Assembly: GCA_001570385.1 (NCBI GenBank)
Contig: BBYL01000013.1
Location: 124,001 to 188,000, forward strand
Direction of reading: 5' to 3'
Length of the DNA stretch: 64,000 bases
From: Microtetraspora glauca
GTDB taxonomy: Bacteria > Actinomycetota > Actinomycetes > Streptosporangiales > Streptosporangiaceae
Position numbers and translations under genes: made by a program. Numbering within the stretch: the first letter of the stretch is position 1; each line of letters starts with the position of its first letter. Positions 41,798 through 53,498 of this stretch are shown here, piece after piece. The notes beneath the pieces were generated by a model, which did not search any database, had not been told where the DNA came from, and saw only the letters and a list, made by a program, of their open reading frames with translations.

Positions 41798-42595
41798 ATG
41801 CCCGATTCATTCAGCTCTGCCGCACGAGACTCTGCCGCACCCGAGTGGAACGATCCCGCAGAAAAACGGATGTTCGAGCGCCTCGCGGAGCTACCGCCAG
41901 GCCACTCACGCCGGGAGACCCTCCGCCAGGAGCTCGCCCGCCGCCATCAGGGACTCGTCGAGGCGCTCGCTCGGCGGTTCACCTACCGCGGAGAGCCGGT
42001 GGAGGACCTGGTCCAGTCGGGGAACGTCGGCCTGGTCAAGGCCATCGACAGGTTCGACCTGAGCCGGGGGAACGTCTTCACCGCGTACGCCGTACCGATG
42101 ATCCTGGGGGAGATCCGCCGGCACTTCCGGGACGCGGGCTGGGCGGTCCACGTGCCCAGGCGGGCGCAGAACCTGAAGATCCTCGTGCACGAGGCGGTGG
42201 ACTCCCTGACCCAGCGGCTCGGCCGCCGCCCCACGTCCGCCGAGCTGGCCGCCGCTCTCGGCGTGAGCGTCGAGGAGGCCGACGAGGGCATGGCGGCCGA
42301 CAGCGTGTACAGCTGCCTGTCCCTCGACCTGATGATCAGCGAGGACGCCGAACGGCCAGATACCTCCCATATCGCCACGGAAGACGGCGAACTGGATCTG
42401 ATCGTGGACCGGGAGTCGTTGCGGCCGCTGCTCGCGGACCTGCCCGACCGGGAGCGCACCGTCCTGCTGATGCGCTTCTACGGAAACCACACCCAGTCGG
42501 AGATCGCCTGCGAGCTGGGTGTGTCCCAGGTGCACGTGTCCCGGCTGGAGTCGCGGGCCTGCTCCCGGCTGCGCGAACGGCTCGGCCCCGGCTGA
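41798..42595 (+). CDS. SigB/SigF-type stress or sporulation sigma factor
   Basis: A 265-residue sigma-70 family protein of the B/F/G group. Region 2 is 'EDLVQSGNVGLVKAIDRFDL' and 'FTAYAVPMILGEIRRHFRDA', followed by the region 3 phrase 'VHVPRRAQNLKILVHEAVDS'. Region 4 is 'LPDRERTVLLMRFYGNHTQS' then 'EIACELGVSQVHVSRLE'. The start is ATG 41798, just after GGGGGGC. It has no adjacent anti-sigma gene; the RsbW-like ATPase lies 9 kb away. It is likely involved in osmotic/stress response or development, as for related actinomycete sigma factors. Confidence 0.92.
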   Translation: MPDSFSSAARDSAAPEWNDPAEKRMFERLAELPPGHSRRETLRQELARRHQGLVEALARRFTYRGEPVEDLVQSGNVGLVKAIDRFDLSRGNVFTAYAVPMILGEIRRHFRDAGWAVHVPRRAQNLKILVHEAVDSLTQRLGRRPTSAELAAALGVSVEEADEGMAADSVYSCLSLDLMISEDAERPDTSHIATEDGELDLIVDRESLRPLLADLPDRERTVLLMRFYGNHTQSEIACELGVSQVHVSRLESRACSRLRERLGPG

Positions 42596-42650
42596 CCGAA
42601 CGGCACGGCCCACGCCCGCGTGCCACCGGATCTCGTCCGGATGAGACCGA

Positions 42651-42683
42651 ATCGGGGCCCGGCGTTCGCCGCCGGACCCCGAT
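42651..42683. terminator. Bidirectional terminator between sigma factor and protease genes
   Basis: Arms ATCGGGG-C-CCGGCG (42651-42664) and CGCCGG-A-CCCCGAT (42670-42683-region) form a stem of about 13 bp with one mismatch. It lies between two convergent stops. Confidence 0.8.
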
Positions 42684-42710
42684 CGGCATCCCTTTTCCGC
42701 AGGAGCGGTC

Positions 42711-44264
42711 TTAGATGATCGAGCCGGACCAGACGTTCGCGGCCTTCTTGTAGACGCCGTACGTCTCACCGTCGAAGTACGGGGACATGCTGGTGTCGAT
42801 GCGCTTGTTGCCGTCACGGTCCGCGACGGCGATGGTCACGCCGTTCAGGTAGCCGAGGCGGCGGCTGTTCTTGTAGTTGAGCAGCCACGCGGAGCCCAGC
42901 GAGCCCTCGCCGGTGAAGGACGACTTGACGCCGAGGAGCTCCTCGCCCTTGATGGCCGGGGCCTTGGCGGCGAAGGTCTTGCCGTACGACCACTTGAGCG
43001 TCTGACCCGTGTAGGCGTGGTTGCCGTCCGGGTGGGAGCCGCTCGGGTAGCCGAAGACGTAGACGTTCTTGCCGACCTTCTGGTTGTAGGCCAGGCCCTG
43101 GCCGCCCACGTTGTCACCCAGGCGACCGGCGTCGGAGACGCTACGGACGTAGTAGTGGTCCTTGTAGTACTTCTCCTGGCTGGAGGTCTTGATCCACTTC
43201 TTGACGAAGTACTGCTTCTTGTACGCCTCGGCGAAGCGCTTGCCGCGCGTCACCTTGAGGTCGCCCAGGAAGTTCTTGTCCTTCTTGAGCTTGTGGTACT
43301 CGATCCAGGAGATGCGGGTCCACTGGTCGCTGCTGTTACCGCACCAGGAGGGGCACTTCTCGCCGTTCTTCATGGCGTCGGAGCCGTTGGGGGCGGCCTT
43401 GTAGTCGGCGGCCTTGACCTCGACGGCGGTCAGCTTGATGCCGTCGATGCCCTTGGTGTAGTACTCCTCGTGCTTGGCGTGACCGTCGGCCGGCGGGTCG
43501 ACCTGCACGCTCTCGGGGTCGAGGACCTTCTTCCAGTACGGCCCGCCCTCGGTGTACTTCGCGGCGAACTCGGAGGCGCTGACCTCCTCGGAGATGGTCT
43601 GCTTGTCACCGGTGTAGGCGTCGTAGGTCTTCTTGTCGACTTCCTTGTCGCCCGCGAGCTTGATGCCGTTGTAGACGGTGACGAACGCGTAGTCGCGGTC
43701 GCCGTCCTCGTAGACGTCGAAGTCGTAGTGCGTGAAGGCCTGCTTGCCGACGTAGATGCCCCACGGGGTCTTGCCCTGGTAGTAGCCGGGCACGAAGACC
43801 CACTTGTCCAGGGTGGCCTTGTTGCTCACGGTGTCGTACACGCAGTGCCCGGCCGTGGCGACCAGGTTGCGGTAGTTCGACTGCACGGAGGTGGCGGTGC
43901 ACCAGTGCGCCTTGCCGTCAGCACCGAGGAAGAACACCTTGCCGGTGGTCTTCGGGAGGTTGACGTTCTTGGACGTCGAGGACGACTTCTTCTCGTCCCC
44001 GATGGCGGGGACCGTACCGGCCTTGCTGCTCGCGGACGGTCCGCCGGTGGAGATGTGCTTGGCCGAGACCGTGGTCTCGACGTTGTACGGCGTGGCCTGC
44101 TTCAGCATCTGCGCCGACCAGAAGAAGGCGACCTGCTGTGCGGCCTGTGAGGTGCCGGCCAGCGTCTCCTTGACGCTGTAGCTGCCTGCCTGGGCCGGGG
44201 TGGCCACCAGGCCGGCGGCCAGGAGGCCGGTGAGGGTTCCGCCGATGGCGAGGGTGCGCTTCAA
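42711..44264 (-). CDS. Large secreted trypsin-like serine protease
   Basis: A 517-residue exported protein with a signal peptide (cleavage near TPAQA-GS) followed by a Ser/Lys-rich pro-region. It has a chymotrypsin-fold protease. The catalytic His lies in 'LVATAGHCVYDT', the Asp in 'DGDRDYAFVTVY' and the nucleophile in 'FTGEGSLGSAWLLNY', which is G-S-L-G-S rather than G-D-S-G-S. Between the Asp and Ser there is a long Lys/Tyr-rich insert ('KKWIKTSSQEKYYKDHYYVR'), making it about twice the usual domain length. A Crp-like palindrome lies 250 bp upstream. It is probably a secreted nutrient protease. Confidence 0.85.
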   Translation of the reverse strand: MKRTLAIGGTLTGLLAAGLVATPAQAGSYSVKETLAGTSQAAQQVAFFWSAQMLKQATPYNVETTVSAKHISTGGPSASSKAGTVPAIGDEKKSSSTSKNVNLPKTTGKVFFLGADGKAHWCTATSVQSNYRNLVATAGHCVYDTVSNKATLDKWVFVPGYYQGKTPWGIYVGKQAFTHYDFDVYEDGDRDYAFVTVYNGIKLAGDKEVDKKTYDAYTGDKQTISEEVSASEFAAKYTEGGPYWKKVLDPESVQVDPPADGHAKHEEYYTKGIDGIKLTAVEVKAADYKAAPNGSDAMKNGEKCPSWCGNSSDQWTRISWIEYHKLKKDKNFLGDLKVTRGKRFAEAYKKQYFVKKWIKTSSQEKYYKDHYYVRSVSDAGRLGDNVGGQGLAYNQKVGKNVYVFGYPSGSHPDGNHAYTGQTLKWSYGKTFAAKAPAIKGEELLGVKSSFTGEGSLGSAWLLNYKNSRRLGYLNGVTIAVADRDGNKRIDTSMSPYFDGETYGVYKKAANVWSGSII

Positions 44265-44667
44265 GGGAAAAGCTCCTTGCGCTGTCGTGGGACGTCATCT
44301 GCGTCCCATCCGTCAGTTAAGGACAGGTCAAGAACCTACAAGCCACACCAACTGTCCGTAAGGCCGTTTGAGGGCATCGTTTTCCCAGGTCGGACGAGTG
44401 ACCGTTTCGTTACCTAAAAGACGATCAGATCGAGATAACGGCGTTTACGCAGGTCAAACGCGATATCTGGCCACGCGGCCTGACCAGTCCGAATCGCCCA
44501 AGTCAAGGGGAAATATGTGACGTGAATCACATCAAGAAGATGGCACGGATTTGGGATTGGAACCGTCTAAGTTCGCTCGTACCGTCGATCCAGACCCCGC
44601 AACCCCCTCCGGACCCAGTCCTCCAAGGGGTTGGCCTCCCCGCCCCAGGGTGTGGGAGGGGCACTAG
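44265..44667. other. Intergenic region with a Crp-like site and two stem-loops
   Basis: 403 bp upstream of the protease gene and downstream of the MFS gene. It contains the Crp-like site at 44516-44531. Near the MFS stop it has CAACCCC...GGGGTTG (44600-44634) and CCTCCC...GGGAGG hairpins that may terminate MFS transcription. No gene is supported. Confidence 0.5.
44516..44531. promoter_or_regulatory. Perfect Crp/FNR-like palindrome
   Basis: TGTGA-CGTGAA-TCACA is an exact TGTGA-N6-TCACA site, the consensus of CRP-type regulators (actinomycete Crp sites follow the same GTG-N8-CAC form). It lies about 250 bp upstream of the secreted protease start. Confidence 0.7.
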
Positions 44668-45957
44668 CTAGGCGCCGGCCTCCGCCGGGGCTCCGTCCGG
44701 AGCCGCGGCGACCGGCTCCTCCACCGTCTCCTCGACCGGAGCGCGCAGGCCGCGTACGCCCGGGGACAGGAGCGCGAGCAGGGAGACTCCGGCGACGATC
44801 ACCGCGCAGGCGAGCAGCGCGGGGCGCGGCCCGATCGCGATGGCGACCGGCCCGGCCACCAGCAGGCCGATCGGGCCGAACATCAGCGAGCCGAGCGCGT
44901 CATAGGAGCTGACCCGCGACAGGGCCTCCGGCGGGACCTCCCGCTGCATGGTGGTGTTCCACAGCACGCCGAAGACGTCGAAGCAGATCCCCATCACGAC
45001 CGCCGCCGCCACCACCGCCCACAGCGGAGCCGACGACCCGAGCAGCAGGTACGGCAGGGCCGTCGGCAGGGTGAGCAGGGTCGCGACCAGGATGGGGCGA
45101 CGCGGCCGCAGCCGCAGGGTCACCAGGATGCCGGCGATCATGCCGACGGCCTCGCCCGCGAGTACGGCCGACCAGGCGGGGGCACCGCCCAGGCTCTCCT
45201 TGGCCACCAGCGGGCCGAGGACGCCGTGCGCCGCCTGCACCGCCATCACGAGGATGGAGAACTGCGCGACCACCACCCACAGCCACTGCCGGGAGGCGAA
45301 CTCGCGCCACCCCTCGCGCAGGTCGGCGAGCACCGAGTGCCGCTCGGCCGCCGCGCGCTCCGCCGGGGTGAGGCGCAGCGCCGTCACCATCGTGGCCGCC
45401 ACGGCGAACATGGCGCCGCTGACCGCGAGCGACCAGCCGGCGCCGAGCAGGACCACCGCGCCCCCGCTCAGGACGAGGCCCGCGACACGGGAGATGTTGG
45501 TACCGAGCCCCAGCAGGGCGTTCGCCGTCTGCAACCGCTCGGTGGGGACGACGTCGGGAACGATCCCGGTCAGCGCGGGAAAGAAGATCGCGGTCGCGAC
45601 GCCGCTGACGGCCGCCGCGGTCGCCAGGGCGGGAACCGGGGCCCAGCCGGTGAGCATCATCGCGGCGAGCGACAGGTACGCCGCCGCGTTGAGCCCCTCA
45701 CCCGCCATCATCACGCGATGCCTGGGCAACCGGTCCGCGATGACGCCGCCGACGAGCATGAACGCGACCATCGGCAGCGCCTCGGCGGTGAGGACCACGG
45801 ACAGCGTCGTGGCGGTCGACCCCGGGAGCGCGAGCACGCCGAAAGCGAGGGCGACGGGCGCGAACCCGCTGCCGAGCACCGAGATGGTCCGGACGGCGAG
45901 GAGCAGGGCGAAGCGCCGATCCCGGAGCATACCGAGATCGCGACGGACACTGTGCAC
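44668..45957 (-). CDS. MFS transporter, 12-TM drug-exporter type
   Basis: A roughly 429-residue MFS protein with 12 hydrophobic segments. Typical phrases are 'RFALLLAVRTISVLGSGFAP', motif A 'GGVIADRLPRHRVMMAG', 'ALTGIVPDVVPTERLQTANA' and 'TTMQREVPPEALSRVSSYD' (the last two mark the MFS_3/enterobactin-exporter-like branch). I choose GTG 45957 because GAGGAG lies 6 bases upstream; longer frames from ATG 45996 or 46029 lack a ribosome site. The C-terminal tail is Ala/Glu/Pro-rich. The substrate is unknown. No neighbouring biosynthetic or regulator gene suggests one. Confidence 0.88.
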   Translation of the reverse strand: MHSVRRDLGMLRDRRFALLLAVRTISVLGSGFAPVALAFGVLALPGSTATTLSVVLTAEALPMVAFMLVGGVIADRLPRHRVMMAGEGLNAAAYLSLAAMMLTGWAPVPALATAAAVSGVATAIFFPALTGIVPDVVPTERLQTANALLGLGTNISRVAGLVLSGGAVVLLGAGWSLAVSGAMFAVAATMVTALRLTPAERAAAERHSVLADLREGWREFASRQWLWVVVAQFSILVMAVQAAHGVLGPLVAKESLGGAPAWSAVLAGEAVGMIAGILVTLRLRPRRPILVATLLTLPTALPYLLLGSSAPLWAVVAAAVVMGICFDVFGVLWNTTMQREVPPEALSRVSSYDALGSLMFGPIGLLVAGPVAIAIGPRPALLACAVIVAGVSLLALLSPGVRGLRAPVEETVEEPVAAAPDGAPAEAGA

Positions 45958-46073
45958 CTGCGACTCCTCGCTGGAAGACCCCCGAAACGGATCCATAGTG
46001 CCGTTCACGGCATGGAGCTGTCGCTTCATTTAACGCGGCCGGGACGTCGGCGTTCACGGGTCCGGAGGCCCAG

Positions 46074-46168
46074 AAGGACACGGGACGAACGGCGGAGAAG
46101 GCACAGGACGAACGGCCGAGAAGGACACCGGGACCAACGGCGGAGACCGCACGGGGCGAACAGCGGAC
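46074..46168. repeat. Degenerate ~24-bp tandem repeat (4 units)
   Basis: Units begin at about 46074, 46098, 46121 and 46146, each of the form AAGGnAC-GGGACGAACGGCGGAG with substitutions and 1-base length changes. The array occupies the leader region between the divergent MFS and M4 protease genes. Confidence 0.7.
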
Positions 46169-46286
46169 GAACCCGCGCGGACGGTTCCATATCGCGGCGC
46201 TATGGATTTTTGGAGGGTACCCGGCCCTCCCGCTCTCGGTGTCAGCTTTACGCAGCCCGCCCGCGGGCTCCCCCTCACCCCCCTGA

Positions 46287-49574
<3,288 letters not shown>

Positions 49575-49637
49575 TCCTGCCGTGATCAGGTGGGCGGCAG
49601 CGGGGAGCCGCCCACCACTTCACTCTCCGAATCCGAA

Positions 49638-49678
49638 ATGTCACGCTCCAAATGAAATACGTCTTAATTTCGTGACAT
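49638..49678. promoter_or_regulatory. 8-bp inverted repeat upstream of LysR gene
   Basis: ATGTCACG (49638-49645) and CGTGACAT (49671-49678) are exact complements, 25 bp apart, in an A/T-richer stretch 44-84 bp before the LysR ATG. It could be a looped operator bound by the LysR protein itself. Confidence 0.55.
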
Positions 49679-49721
49679 AGCTTGATTGCACGGACAAGGA
49701 CAAGCGCCGTACTTTCCGGCT

Positions 49722-50681
49722 ATGGATCTCGAGCTGCGTCACCTCAAGATCGTGACCGCGGTCGCGGAGGCGGGAAGCATCACCAAGGCCGCCACACTGC
49801 TCGGCCTGGCCCAGCCCGCGCTGACCGCGCAGCTCAAGCGGATCGAGCGCACGCTCGGCGGCGCCCTGTTCGAGCGCGACCGCTACGGCGCCCGCCCCAC
49901 GCCCCTCGGAGAGCTGGTGCTGAGCCGGGCCCGCGTGGTGCTGCCCGCGGTACGGGAGCTCCAGGAAGAGGCGGTGCGGTTCGCCAACACCTACGACGGC
50001 ATCACCTCCTTCCGCATGGGCGCCACCAACGGGCCGATCCTCGGCGGGCTGGTCGCGCGGCTGACCACCAGCTGCCCCGAGACGCCGGTGAGCACCTACA
50101 CCTCGTGGTCCGCGCGGGAGCTCACGAACATGCTGGTCACGGGGCGGCTGGACTTCGCACTCGTCGGCACCTGCGGCGAGAGCCCGCCGCCCGCGGGCGA
50201 CCCGGTGCTGTGGAGCACCGTGGGCACCGTGCCGGTGTTCGTCCTGCTCAGCGAGGACCATCCGCTCGCCGGCGCCGAGGAGGTCGAGCTGGCGGAGCTC
50301 GCCGACGAGAGCTGGGCGGTCACCCCCGGAGACGGCTGCTTCGGCGACTGCTTCGCCGCCGCCTGCGCCCGGGCCGGCTTCACTCCGGCCACGATGTACG
50401 AGACCGATCTGGCCACCTGCGTCCACCTCGCCCAGCTCGGCCGCGCCGCCGTACTGTGCCAGGCGACCTTCCAGCTCGTGCCCGGGATCGTCATGGTCCC
50501 GCTCGCCGGGGCGCCGCTGCACTGGCGGCAGCGGATCGGCTGGCACGCCGACGCCCCCGTCGCCCGAGCGGCCGCCATGATGATCGACCACGCCATGGCG
50601 GCGCACGCCGACGCCGTACAACGCAGCCCCCGATGCGCCGAATGGCTCGCCGCGAATCCGCAGTTCCACGCCATTCCATAA
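49722..50681 (+). CDS. LysR-family regulator in the protease district
   Basis: A 319-residue LysR protein starting at ATG 49722. The winged HTH is 'LELRHLKIVTAVAEAGSITK' then 'AATLLGLAQPALTAQLKRIE'. The substrate-binding domain begins near 'FRMGATNGPILGGLVARL'. Several Cys are visible in the effector domain ('PGDGCFGDCFAAACARAG', 'TDLATCVHLAQ', 'AVLCQATF'), more than usual, so redox or metal sensing is conceivable. It lies between the M4-M28 protease and the S1 protease genes on the same strand and is the best local candidate to regulate them. Confidence 0.92.
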   Translation: MDLELRHLKIVTAVAEAGSITKAATLLGLAQPALTAQLKRIERTLGGALFERDRYGARPTPLGELVLSRARVVLPAVRELQEEAVRFANTYDGITSFRMGATNGPILGGLVARLTTSCPETPVSTYTSWSARELTNMLVTGRLDFALVGTCGESPPPAGDPVLWSTVGTVPVFVLLSEDHPLAGAEEVELAELADESWAVTPGDGCFGDCFAAACARAGFTPATMYETDLATCVHLAQLGRAAVLCQATFQLVPGIVMVPLAGAPLHWRQRIGWHADAPVARAAAMMIDHAMAAHADAVQRSPRCAEWLAANPQFHAIP

Positions 50682-50769
50682 CACCTGGACAGGGGAAAAG
50701 CGGTAGATACACGGCCGATGTGATGGCCGTTACCTTGAGGGCGTTCCCCACCCCCCAAGGAGAAACGGC

Positions 50770-52119
50770 ATGCTCCGCAGACCCTCCGTCATCGCGGGAT
50801 GCGTCCTGACCCTCGCCGCCCTGGCGTTCCCCGCCACCGCGGCGCTCGCGCAACCCGGCTCCCCCTCCCTCGAACCCTCCGCCGCGCAGTCCGCCCCGCA
50901 GCCGCCCCCCGGCGTGGCCGAGGCGATGCAGCGCGACCTCGGACTCAGCGCGGAACAGGCCAGAACCCGTCTGGCCAACGAGCAGCAGGCCGGCCGTACC
51001 GAGGCGGCGCTGCGCGCGGGCCTCGCCGACCACTTCGCCGGCTCCTGGCTGAACGGCCCCACCGCCACGCTCGTGGTCGCCACCACCGACGCCGCCGCGG
51101 TGCCCTCCATCGTCGCCGCGGGCGCCGAGGCCACGGTCGTCGAGCACACCCTGGCCTCGCTGACCACCGCCAAGGAGGCCCTCGACCGGGCCGCCGCCAA
51201 GGCGCCCGGCACGACACCCGTCTGGTACGTGGACGTACGGAGCAACAGCGTCGTCGTGCTGTCCTCCCAGCCGGCCGGGGCCGAGGCGTTCGTCGCCGCC
51301 AGCGGCGCGGACCGCGCCCTGGTCCGGATCGAGAAGTCGGCCGAGCGGCCCCGCCCCTTCTACGACCTGCGCGGCGGCGACGCCTACTACATCGGCAGCG
51401 GCACCCGCTGCTCGATCGGCTTCCCGGTGACCCGCGGCACCACGAACGGGTTCGTCACCGCCGGTCACTGCGCCGTGGCGAGCTCCACCAGCGGCTCCAA
51501 CCGGGTCGCCCAGGGCACCTTCCAGGGCTCGTCCTTCCCGGGCAACGACTACGCGTGGGTAGCGGCCAACAGCAACTGGACCTCCCGCCCGTGGGTGTAC
51601 AGCAACGGGAGCAACCTGCCCGTACGCGGCTCCACCGTGGCGATCGAGGGCGCCTCCGTCTGCCGATCCGGATCGACCACCGGCTGGCACTGCGGCACCG
51701 TCCAGCAGCGCAACAGCAGCGTCACGTACCAGGAGGGCACCGTCTACGAGGTGACCCGCACCAACGTCTGCGCCGAGCCCGGCGACTCCGGCGGCTCCTT
51801 CATCTCGGGCGACCAGGCCCAGGGCGTCACCTCCGGCGGAACCGGCAACTGCGGCAGCGGCGGCATCACCTACTTCCAGCCGGTCGGCGAGATCCTCTCG
51901 GCCTACGGGCTCACCCTGACGGTCGAGGGCGGCGGCGGCAACCCCAGCCCCAGCCCGAGCCCCACCGGAGGCTCCACCTCCTGGCAGGCCGGCACGGCGT
52001 ACGCGGCGGGCGCCCAGGTGACCTACGCCGGCGTCTCCTACCGGTGCCTCCAGGGACACACGGCGCAGACGGGCTGGGAGCCGCCGAACGTTCCCGCCCT
52101 CTGGCAGCGGCTCGGCTGA
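50770..52119 (+). CDS. Streptogrisin-type S1 protease with CBM5/12 domain
   Basis: A 449-residue secreted protease with a signal peptide (cleavage near AALAQ-PG). A pro-domain of the alpha-lytic/streptogrisin type follows ('VAEAMQRDLGLSAEQARTRL', 'ALDRAAAKAPGTTPVWYVD'). The mature chymotrypsin-fold domain has His233 in 'FVTAGHCA', Asp260 in 'GNDYAWV' and Ser340 in 'CAEPGDSGGSF'. A Pro/Ser linker (PSPSPSPTGG) leads to a C-terminal 45-residue binding module 'YAAGAQVTYAGVSYRCLQGH', nearly the same as that of the M4-M28 enzyme. It follows the LysR gene by 88 bp. Confidence 0.94.
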   Translation: MLRRPSVIAGCVLTLAALAFPATAALAQPGSPSLEPSAAQSAPQPPPGVAEAMQRDLGLSAEQARTRLANEQQAGRTEAALRAGLADHFAGSWLNGPTATLVVATTDAAAVPSIVAAGAEATVVEHTLASLTTAKEALDRAAAKAPGTTPVWYVDVRSNSVVVLSSQPAGAEAFVAASGADRALVRIEKSAERPRPFYDLRGGDAYYIGSGTRCSIGFPVTRGTTNGFVTAGHCAVASSTSGSNRVAQGTFQGSSFPGNDYAWVAANSNWTSRPWVYSNGSNLPVRGSTVAIEGASVCRSGSTTGWHCGTVQQRNSSVTYQEGTVYEVTRTNVCAEPGDSGGSFISGDQAQGVTSGGTGNCGSGGITYFQPVGEILSAYGLTLTVEGGGGNPSPSPSPTGGSTSWQAGTAYAAGAQVTYAGVSYRCLQGHTAQTGWEPPNVPALWQRLG

Positions 52120-52214
52120 CCCCGCGCAAGCGGCGCGCACCGGCCGTCGCGGCCCCCGTGGCGGCCGGTGCCACCCACCTTGTTCCACCAACGGTTCGAA
52201 CAGCGAGGACCAAC

Positions 52215-52559
52215 ATGAGCATCGACGCCATCGGCCATCTGGAGAAGCTCGGCTCGGAACTGGAACAGCGGCGCTTCGCCGTACGCGTGCGGGCCCGTGA
52301 GGGCCATGCCACGCTGAACGTGACCAACGTCGCGGCCCCCGCGCTGGCGGAGAGCGTGTTCACCGCCCCCGACGAGGAGGGCGACCTCTGGTTCTGGTTC
52401 CCCTGGCAGACCCCCATCGGCCCGGTGGCCGACATCACGGCCGCGGCCGACCGCATCGAGCGGGTCCTGGCCGAGGTCGGGCGTCCGCGTCCCCTGGCCG
52501 CGGCGTCGGGCGGCCAACCGGTCGGCGAGGTCACGGAGGCGGCCGTCGAGCACGCCTGA
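52215..52559 (+). CDS. Small hypothetical protein, 114 aa
   Basis: A soluble 114-residue protein starting at ATG 52215 (GAGG upstream). 'MSIDAIGHLEKLGSELEQRR' is followed by 'FAVRVRAREGHATLNVTNVA' and an aromatic stretch 'DEEGDLWFWFPWQTPIGPVA'. An amphipathic C-terminal helix then leads to an Ala-rich tail. The pattern (beta hairpin after an N-terminal helix, 'WFWFPW') recurs in small actinomycete proteins of unknown function. It follows the S1 protease gene by 95 bp and overlaps the convergent DUF6343 gene by 29 bases. Confidence 0.75.
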   Translation: MSIDAIGHLEKLGSELEQRRFAVRVRAREGHATLNVTNVAAPALAESVFTAPDEEGDLWFWFPWQTPIGPVADITAAADRIERVLAEVGRPRPLAAASGGQPVGEVTEAAVEHA

Positions 52560-52782
52560 TCCGATACCAGACGACGAGCAGGTCGATCGCCGCGACAAGG
52601 GCGATGAAGGCGGCGATGCCGGCCTCCACGGCCCAGACCGTCAGCCCTGTCGCGGCGGCCGCGTACGCGAAGAAGATCGTGGCCGCGAGCGCGATGGGCA
52701 GCGCCACACCGGACAGCACCGCCCGGATGCGGAGCGCGCTGCGCGCCTCCGTCGGTTCGGTCCCTCGCCGGTTTCCCCACAT
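52531..52782 (-). CDS. DUF6343-like small membrane protein
   Basis: An 83-residue protein. The polar N-terminus 'RRGTEPTEARSALRIRAVLS' (family R-x-G-x-E-P-x-x-A-R-S-A-L-R) is followed by two membrane helices ('ALPIALAATIFFAYAAAATG' and 'AGIAAFIALVAAIDLLVVWY') and a basic end. Function unknown. It converges with the preceding gene with 29 bases of overlap and is 4 bp downstream of the DUF3140 gene, forming a pair with it. Confidence 0.75.
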   Translation of the reverse strand: MWGNRRGTEPTEARSALRIRAVLSGVALPIALAATIFFAYAAAATGLTVWAVEAGIAAFIALVAAIDLLVVWYRIRRARRPPP

Positions 52783-52786
52783 GAGC

Positions 52787-53143
52787 TCAGCCTCCGGTCG
52801 GGGCGGGCCCGAGCGGATCGTGCCCCACGGACATCAGGGAGTGCCGCCAGCGTTCGTCCCTGGCCGCCGTCGCGGGGGCGCCGGCCACCTTCCCTCGCAC
52901 GAAGTCGACGACGTGGCGCATCACCTCGAGATCCTCGCCCGTCAGATCACCCTTGCGCTTCCCGAGCACGTGCAGGACGCCACGCCCCAGTTCCTGGACG
53001 CCCAGGTCGGGATCAGCGGGGAAAGCGCTCTCACCGGACGCGGAGGTGAGCAGCCATGAGCGCAGCTCCGCCGACGTCATGTTGACCACCTCGTGGAACT
53101 CCTCCCAGAGGAGATCCACCTCGGGGTCGGAACTCTCGGTCAT
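52787..53143 (-). CDS. DUF3140 protein
   Basis: A 118-residue acidic, helical protein. Family pattern: 'LWEEFHEVVNMTSAELRSWL', 'GRGVLHVLGKRKGDLTGEDL', 'EVMRHVVDFVRGKVAGAP' and 'ERWRHSLMSVGHDPL' are all present, including the R-x-x-L-x-x-x-G-H-D end. The function of DUF3140 is unknown. It is cotranscribed with the DUF6343-like gene. A strong hairpin stands upstream of its start. Confidence 0.88.
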   Translation of the reverse strand: MTESSDPEVDLLWEEFHEVVNMTSAELRSWLLTSASGESAFPADPDLGVQELGRGVLHVLGKRKGDLTGEDLEVMRHVVDFVRGKVAGAPATAARDERWRHSLMSVGHDPLGPAPTGG

Positions 53144-53228
53144 GTGTCCCCCTTCGACGAGGATCGCCTACCCGCGAGCGCCGCCCCGATGCGGGCGACG
53201 GCCCGCGTCCGGAGGAGGCCGGACAAGA

Positions 53229-53264
53229 CGAGACCCCGCCAGGATCGCTCCTGACGGGGTCTCG
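53229..53264. terminator. Strong hairpin between two divergent genes
   Basis: CGAGACCCCG (53229-53238) pairs with CGGGGTCTCG (53255-53264), and an inner CAGGA/TCCTG extends the stem to 15 bp. It lies 85 bp upstream of the DUF3140 start, where no gene ends on either strand, so its role is unclear. Confidence 0.7.
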
Positions 53265-53498
53265 ACGTGTGTGTAACCGGTGCCGGGTCGCCTCTCGGCG
53301 AAAGGCACAACGCGGCTCCAGCCGAACGGTAGTCCGCGAAGGCTAAATTAGGTGAGGCCCGGGGACACCTGCACACCGGCCACGTGTCATGTAACCACCG
53401 GCCGCCGGGCATTGTTCCCGCCCCGAGAACGTCATTTTCCGAACCGCCCGACGTCCCCTCAGGAGTGCCGTTTCCCGGCCGGAGGGTAGGGCTGACTC

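Noticed and set aside
32209-42595. RsbW-like ATPase as the cognate anti-sigma of the SigB-type factor
   Set aside because: The genes are 9 kb apart on opposite strands and the ATPase pairs with DUF397; sequence gives no link.
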